The translations under genes were made by a program, and so were the position numbers. From contig CAMYKT010000014.1 in assembly GCA_947259185.1 (NCBI GenBank), positions 1-46,915 on the forward strand: a DNA stretch of 46,915 nt, written 5' to 3'. Below are positions 41,683 through 46,915 of this stretch, piece after piece. The stretch comes from an uncultured Methanobacteriaceae archaeon (GTDB lineage: Archaea > Methanobacteriota > Methanobacteria > Methanobacteriales > Methanobacteriaceae). How positions within the stretch are numbered: the first letter of the stretch is position 1; each line of letters opens with the position of its first letter. The notes under the pieces were generated by a model. The model did no database searches, had not been told where the DNA came from, and saw only the letters and a list, made by a program, of their open reading frames with translations.

Positions 41683-42870
41683 TCAAGGAACAGTAGGCTT
41701 CTGAGACAAAGGATCGGGATTATTACAAAAAGTCCTAAAATCACAAGCATCACAGGTCCGAGCTTCAGGTCGAGCCTCCCAGGAGTTTTGAATACCCTTA
41801 CCCTTAATTTCTTTTAAAAGGCAGTTTTCAATTTCATCCACCACCTGATCAAATTCTCCTAGAGAATGGTGCACAGAATCAGGTTTTACATCCACCAACC
41901 TTAAGGACCTCCTGGTTTTAAATTCCTCTGATAAGCGGGGTGGTGGGGTATTAGTTTTCCACTTTAATATTTCTTTTAAATCATTACCCTGAGGGATTAT
42001 ATCGGTATTTTCACCAACAACATCCTCTTTAATATCCTGCATATCCTTGGTGAAGGGTACTAGTTCATTTATATAAAATAGTATCCCTTTTACTACTGGG
42101 GAGGATTCTTCTTGCCGGGACCTTAACCAGGCATAGGTTAGTATCTGCCACTTATGATAATCCCAAGTAGAAGAACTCAAAGGGGCCCGCTTCATACCCT
42201 TATAATCCATGATAATCTCATACTCTTTACTATCCAGGGCTTGGACTTTTTCTTTAAATAAAGGATCTTCTTCTAAAAATTTAACTAAAAGATTAGAAGA
42301 AGAGTGCACTTCCAAGTTAACAGAACTAATAACATCCACAATACCGGTGATGCCATAGTAATTAGATCGGCTAAAACCCTCTTGGTAGTGGGGCATATCC
42401 CTTATACCCTTTAACCTTACCTCTGCACTAGTTATTAAAGGAAAAAGGTGAGGTCCCCAGGTATTTATAGCGGCTTCTGCTCGTTGGCTGGCGACTAATT
42501 TATGGGGATGGTTTAAGTCCATGCAAAAACATTGTTTATGTCCCTCTTCATTGTAGGGGCAGAATAAATTAGAAGGGGGGTTAAGTCCCCGGGCCCGCAT
42601 CCTCTTATCAATGAGCATCTCGATGGGTCTGATTTCTTTTTTCCAGTCCCAGGGGAATTCTTTTAAGTTATGATCACGCCACTGGAGGTAGGCTTCTTCT
42701 AAGACCCCATGGATAAACTCCCCAAACCACAACTGAATCGGCATAGAAGGTGGTAGGGTTCCCTTATTCTGGTAACGGTACTGTAATCCGCAGGTAAGAA
42801 ATGCTAATAAATCACCAGTTAAACTGTATTCCGGGATGATGTAGGGTTTAGAGCGTACCGATAGCGTCAT
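41683..42870 (-). CDS. PD-(D/E)XK nuclease, Cas4/AddB-like, with predicted Fe-S cluster
   Basis: 395 residues. The RecB-family nuclease fold has an early Cys (C27 in FLTCGLQYRYQ) with FGEFIHGVLEEAY after it, GITGIVDVIS with the metal-binding Asp near 176, and YEIIMDYKG (the D-x-K motif) near 220-229, then HKWQILTYAWL. The C-terminus has RTCDACDFRTFC with C373, C376 and C382. C27 plus this trio is the four-cysteine pattern of an Fe-S cluster in Cas4 and AddB. It starts 15 bases after the UvrD-like gene ends, so it is the last gene of the operon. The likely role is an exonuclease on helicase-unwound DNA; biochemistry is inferred. Confidence 0.88.
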   Translation of the reverse strand: MTLSVRSKPYIIPEYSLTGDLLAFLTCGLQYRYQNKGTLPPSMPIQLWFGEFIHGVLEEAYLQWRDHNLKEFPWDWKKEIRPIEMLIDKRMRARGLNPPSNLFCPYNEEGHKQCFCMDLNHPHKLVASQRAEAAINTWGPHLFPLITSAEVRLKGIRDMPHYQEGFSRSNYYGITGIVDVISSVNLEVHSSSNLLVKFLEEDPLFKEKVQALDSKEYEIIMDYKGMKRAPLSSSTWDYHKWQILTYAWLRSRQEESSPVVKGILFYINELVPFTKDMQDIKEDVVGENTDIIPQGNDLKEILKWKTNTPPPRLSEEFKTRRSLRLVDVKPDSVHHSLGEFDQVVDEIENCLLKEIKGKGIQNSWEARPEARTCDACDFRTFCNNPDPLSQKPTVP

Positions 42871-42885
42871 TTTTTTACAACCTCA

Positions 42886-45231
42886 TTAGATGAATATTAT
42901 ATCATTTAATCCTGGCCAATTCAAGTTTCTATCCCAACCGGTGGCCACATTAGGTATTTGTTTACCATTTTTGTATCCTTCCATCACACTTTTAAGTCCC
43001 ACCAAGAGTAGTACATCTTGAGCCCGACTGTAGGATACAAAATATAAGCGGAATAAGTCATCAAAGGCCCTATCCCGTGGGCTTCTAGGTGGTGTTCCCA
43101 GGGGTGAATATTTTCTTAAAAAATCCTCTAAATTGGAGGATTTACCTCCATCTTGGGGGTAGCGTTTAAAGGCCTGGGTGTGGTGATTTATTTTAAATTC
43201 AGATCCCACATCCACCACCACCAAGGGAAACTCTAAACCCTTAGCTTGATGCACCGACATGATACTAATCCGGTTAGAGGGTAAGGTGTCTAGTAAGTTT
43301 TCATCCACTTCAATAGCCCCGGTGGCCAGGGGCACCATAATATTCCACATAGCATCTTCAATAGATTTTTGTTCGAGTTCCGGGATCTTACTATCAAAGA
43401 TGATTTCCCCTCCAAAACTACTAAAGAGTCCGGTCTGGGCAATGGTACGGGTAACCGCTTCTAAGTATACTAGGCCTTCTACATCTTCTTGTAAAGGTTT
43501 AATCCAGGTAACTAACTTATAAGCTAACTCCATAACCGTTACTTCTCTTATCCAAGACTTTCTACCTAAGGGCTGTCTTTTTTGCCAGGCTTTTACAAAT
43601 TGGGCTAAAGAAACCGGTTTGTGGGGTTCAGGGCTCGTTTCTATAAATTTATGGGCTTCTTTTCGCCAAGTATGGAAATTTTTCCGGGCAGCTAAAGGTA
43701 ATTTTTCTATATCATTTTCAAAAACACTCTCTGGATCCAAACATTCTAATATCAACCCACATAAAATTTGGGCTTCTTTTACCCTTTCTAAGTCCTCTCC
43801 TCGGGGATTAAATACCTCCATAGATGGATTACGCATTAACTGCTCCCTTAAATGTAAAGGCAATCTTTTTTTACCACTAGCATTTCTCTCTAGAGGAGAA
43901 CTACATAGTATGGATATGTCTGCAGCTGAACCCTCTTGGGGATGGGCTTTAATTAACAGATCTTCCCCCTTATATTGAATATTCACACCTTCCCCCTGAA
44001 TTACTTTTTTAATAAAACGACTTAAATCATAGGCTAATATATCTACGTTTTTTCTAAACATTCCTAATACGGGAAAATCAGTGTGCTCTGGATTTCGGGC
44101 TGCTTCAATTAAAGGTTTACTATCTACTCTAACCTCCTGAAAGTGGGGATCTAAATGGGCAAAGTAGTTACATAAATTCACAATGTTTTTAGTGGAGCGA
44201 TAATTTTTAGATAAATTAATTAAGCCTACTTCTATTCCTAATTGATCCTTGATCCTAGTTTTAAAATTAGTAAATAAATCCACGGTAGCTCCTCTAAAGT
44301 GATACAAGGATTGATCATCATCCCCTACCACGGTGATACTACCCCCATTTTTAAGGGCGGCCTGGGCAAATTGAAAGTAAATCTGCTCTTGTAGGAGATT
44401 AGTATCCTGATACTCATCTACTAAAACAAGTTTTAATTGGGATAAGAAATCCTCTAACTTCCCCTCTTTTAATACTCTTAAGAATTTTGCTTCTAACATG
44501 GCAAAATCATATAAAAAACGAGAATCTAATTCCTGGATATAATCTTCAATAGCCTTAAAGGCTAAGTGGGGACCTAAATCAGTTTCTTCTTTTTTAAGGC
44601 TTTCAAAATCAACTTGATCGTAGTAAATATGATCCTTTATTTATAGTAGTAGTTTGGCCATCTCTGCTACATTGAAATTAAAACTTGTACCGCGAAGATC
44701 AACTAGAAATTCTTTTAAATCTTTTACGTGATAACGGTCCTCTTTAAATAATCCTACCCGCATCATCAAGGCTGAGGCTACAAAATCTTCAATAACTACC
44801 GGGGGTGGGGAACCAGGATCCCGGTGGGTTCTTAAAACGTCTTCAGAGATACTATCCAAGGTTCCGGTGATGATTTGATTAAAATCTAGGTTTTTTAATT
44901 TAGGGTGGATCTTTGAGTATTGTTTGTCATTTAGTAGGTATTGTCTTATTTCATCTCCCCAGGATAGTATGCGGGATCGTAGTTCTGATGCGGCTTTTCT
45001 AGTGAAGGTAGTGGCTAGGATGCTAGAAGGGGGAACATCATCTACATAAATGAATTTAAGGATTTTTAGGACCATTACTGTGGTTTTCCCACTACCGGGG
45101 CCGGCTACTAAGAATAGGGATTGGTTTTTAGGTGAGGAGATGGCTTGGTTTTGGGGTGGGTTCTCATTGTGGCTGATTTTTCGATTTAAAATTTGGGTTA
45201 CTATTTTTTCGTATTCACTCCAATCTAACAT
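42886..45231 (-). pseudogene. UvrD/PcrA-like superfamily 1 helicase interrupted by an in-frame TAA
   Basis: One frame from ATG 45231 to the stop at 42886 contains all UvrD motifs: Walker A VAGPGSGKTT, Ia ATTFTRKAASELR, II VLVDEYQDTN, III VGDDDQSLYHFRG, IV LSKNYRSTKNI, V SVHQAKGLEFPLVVVD and VI RLYFVSYSRAQD. A TAA at 44643-44641 breaks it after AEMAKLLL (196 codons). The same frame goes on IKDHIYYDQVDFESLKKEE... for 47 codons to an ATG at 44499 and then to the end. The two pieces are thus one gene split by a nonsense codon. It is TAA, not TAG, so pyrrolysine is not an explanation. Motif I and motifs II-VI end up on separate products unless read through. Confidence 0.9.
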
Positions 45232-45241
45232 AAAAATCCAC

Positions 45242-46915
45242 CTATATTTCTAATCCCCAACGATCTATCAAATTCAATAATACAGCTTTAATAAACTCTC
45301 CCAAATCATGTTCTTCTTTTCCATTCTCCCCCGGATTTAAAGGAAAAGCTCCAACAGAAGGTATAGGCTCACCAGGAACCACATTAAAAAGTCCCTCCCG
45401 GGAACCAGGATAAAGCACATAAGCCCCTTCAGTTTTTAAAATAGCATCCTTATAGGTATGCATCTTGTAAATATCCCCATTTTTAAATTTATGGAGTCTT
45501 TCTTCCTCAGCGTCCCTTTTATTTGCCTCTTTTAAATCATGGGATATTTTTTGTTCTTCTGATCCAATCTTCTCATAAAAATCAAGGACTTCCACTTCTG
45601 AGCGATACTTAGCATCAAAGTGAATAAAAAATATATTATCATCTAAATCAATTAATAAAGAATAATCTGGTCTAAAAGGGAGCGAATAAGATTTTTTTCT
45701 AGTATTCCTGGAAAATAAACGGTTATACATTAACTTAACTTTTATTTTCCTACCTTCAACCTCTATATTAAATATCTGGGCTGATTTTTCACCCTTCTTG
45801 ATATTTATAGACCACTCATCTTTATTTAATTCAAAAATATCAGCAAAGTCTAATTTTTTATTAGAAAGTTTATTTAGTACTTCTAGGAGCTTGAAGTAAC
45901 ACCAGTACTCGTATAATTCACTGAGTTTTCGTTCATAGCCTTTGAAATTATCACTTATTTCCTCCCAGGATAATCTAAATGATAGTTCTAAGCTCAGGAA
46001 ATATTTTAGGATATCCCGGTAACCTTCTCTTTTTTGCAGGACCTGTGAATTTAAGGGAGCATATTCCATTTTACCTACATCTTTTAACCACTTAGAAGAT
46101 AGATAATAACCCACCTCATCACTATAATCACATAATTTATCTTTAACATAACCTTCTTTAGATTTTTTAATTAAATCCAGAATCAAAATATCCAGTGACT
46201 CTAAAAAATACTTAAAAAACCGGTTTTCTGAGGTATCCACACTATCTTGGTAGTTAATCTGATGGATATTATGAGGTATATAATTTTTTAACTTTATTGG
46301 CCAATGGGAAGGCGTATTTTTAGATTGATACAGATGGGCCCCATTAGATAAAAATTGGATAATCTCCCCGGGCCCAACACTAGAGGCATAAGTTGCTGGT
46401 ACCATTTCCTGGTAACTATCCAAGTGGGAGTATAAGTTTCGGATTAAATACTCATAGGTAGCAGGTAAATTCTCTTTTCTAAATAAATATTCTAAGAGCA
46501 TGAAATCCTCATACAAGGTGCTCTTTTTTTTATAATCTAGATTAAAATCTTGAAATAAGGGAGATTTGAGTTCATAGATTAAAGCAGAGCAAATTTCAGA
46601 TAAATCAGCAATCATAGCCGGGTACTGATCATAATACTTAATCTTTTTTGATCGAACCTCAATTGGAATAGATTTAGATCTAACTGAATCTTTTTTAACA
46701 TCTAAAAAGGATTTACCTACATAACTTCTAAAATTCAAGGTCCCCGCACACCTATAAGAATGCTCATCATCCATCTGGAACCTTAAAGGCTCAAAAGGAT
46801 TATAGTTAGTATGGCTATTACTTAGATGAGGTAGCACCGTGAATTCTACTGATTCTTCTTTTTTAGCCTCAAATAATACTTGATAAGGGGTCTCCTCTAA
46901 AAACATTAAAGGTGC
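45242..46915 (-). CDS. DUF2357 / PD-(D/E)XK nuclease-domain protein (5' end near window edge)
   Basis: At least 554 residues from ATG 46906, but the frame is open upstream to the edge (..APLM), so the start may lie outside. The N-terminal and middle parts (YRCAGTLNFRSYVGKS..., ATYASSVGPGEIIQFL, DSVDTSENRFFKYFLESLD, LSELYEYWCYFKLLEVLN) match the DUF2357 type found in McrC-like proteins. The C-terminal nuclease has FRPDYSLLID with Asp near 414 and FIHFDAKYR with the D-x-K near 431-433, followed by YKMHTYKDAI, a PDDEXK_7 arrangement. It precedes the UvrD-like gene by 10 bases. Such proteins often partner a McrB-like ATPase, which could lie just upstream beyond this window. Confidence 0.85.
   Translation of the reverse strand, partial: APLMFLEETPYQVLFEAKKEESVEFTVLPHLSNSHTNYNPFEPLRFQMDDEHSYRCAGTLNFRSYVGKSFLDVKKDSVRSKSIPIEVRSKKIKYYDQYPAMIADLSEICSALIYELKSPLFQDFNLDYKKKSTLYEDFMLLEYLFRKENLPATYEYLIRNLYSHLDSYQEMVPATYASSVGPGEIIQFLSNGAHLYQSKNTPSHWPIKLKNYIPHNIHQINYQDSVDTSENRFFKYFLESLDILILDLIKKSKEGYVKDKLCDYSDEVGYYLSSKWLKDVGKMEYAPLNSQVLQKREGYRDILKYFLSLELSFRLSWEEISDNFKGYERKLSELYEYWCYFKLLEVLNKLSNKKLDFADIFELNKDEWSINIKKGEKSAQIFNIEVEGRKIKVKLMYNRLFSRNTRKKSYSLPFRPDYSLLIDLDDNIFFIHFDAKYRSEVEVLDFYEKIGSEEQKISHDLKEANKRDAEEERLHKFKNGDIYKMHTYKDAILKTEGAYVLYPGSREGLFNVVPGEPIPSVGAFPLNPGENGKEEHDLGEFIKAVLLNLIDRWGLEI

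Noticed and set aside
44641..44643. Pyrrolysine readthrough of the helicase stop
   Set aside because: The codon is TAA, whereas pyrrolysine uses TAG; the organism type also usually lacks pyrrolysine.

Overview
The window is AT-rich archaeal DNA that most resembles a methanogen of the order Methanobacteriales, probably Methanobacterium or a close relative. The evidence is a surface protein with C-terminal pseudomurein-binding repeats, a geranylgeranylglyceryl phosphate synthase, class I HMG-CoA reductase, Tsr3 followed directly by ribosomal protein L40e, the nurA-herA-mre11-rad50 operon, a class III (archaellin/pilin-type) signal peptide, and TATA-type promoters with strong GGAGGTG ribosome-binding sites and frequent GTG/TTG starts. 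Species cannot be fixed from sequence reading alone.

Layout. 1-5079 (minus): double-strand-break resection operon nurA > herA > mre11 > rad50, with rad50 cut by the left edge at its zinc hook. 5.3-8.9 kb: a YbjQ-type protein with a zinc ribbon, a nitroreductase, a small membrane protein, and a frameshifted sulfite-oxidase-like molybdopterin protein followed by a small two-helix membrane protein. 8.9-12.4 kb (minus): PolX DNA polymerase, then tsr3 > rpl40e > GGGP synthase. 12.7-14.8 kb: a fused AAA/VWA chelatase-like ATPase. 15.2-18.1 kb (plus): a tiny zinc ribbon protein, an unknown protein, a HEAT-repeat protein, a DUF116 protein and a TatD-like hydrolase. 18.1-19.8 kb (minus): the NHEJ pair Ku > ATP-dependent ligase. 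19.9-23.6 kb (minus): a VIT1/CCC1-like membrane protein, HMG-CoA reductase, SucD and an unrecognised conserved protein. 24-29 kb: a beta-helix adhesin, AroD, a signal-peptidase-like protease, a potassium channel and an orphan response regulator.

From about 29 kb the window becomes more accessory: a CARF-HTH regulator of the Csa3 type without any CRISPR array, a lipoprotein, an AAA ATPase preceded by 45-bp tandem repeats, a DUF6508 / ADP-ribosylglycohydrolase fusion, an RNase J-like metallo-beta-lactamase protein, a pilin-like protein, an Ltp-domain protein with a recent internal duplication, several small membrane or secreted proteins, and a broken VapBC-type toxin-antitoxin pair. The right end (41.7-46.9 kb, minus) is a compact three-gene operon: a DUF2357/PD-(D/E)XK nuclease, a UvrD-family helicase and a Cas4/AddB-like PD-(D/E)XK nuclease. 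This is the best candidate for a poorly described nucleic-acid-processing or defence system. Its helicase gene carries an in-frame TAA.

Two themes stand out. Several independent DNA-break systems lie close together: resection, NHEJ, PolX and the helicase-nuclease operon. There are also four apparent gene lesions: a frameshift in the molybdopterin protein, a likely frameshift in the pilin, a frameshift in VapC, and the stop in UvrD. Two of the four fall in homopolymers and could be sequencing errors; the other two do not. No rRNA, tRNA, CRISPR array or insertion sequence was seen.
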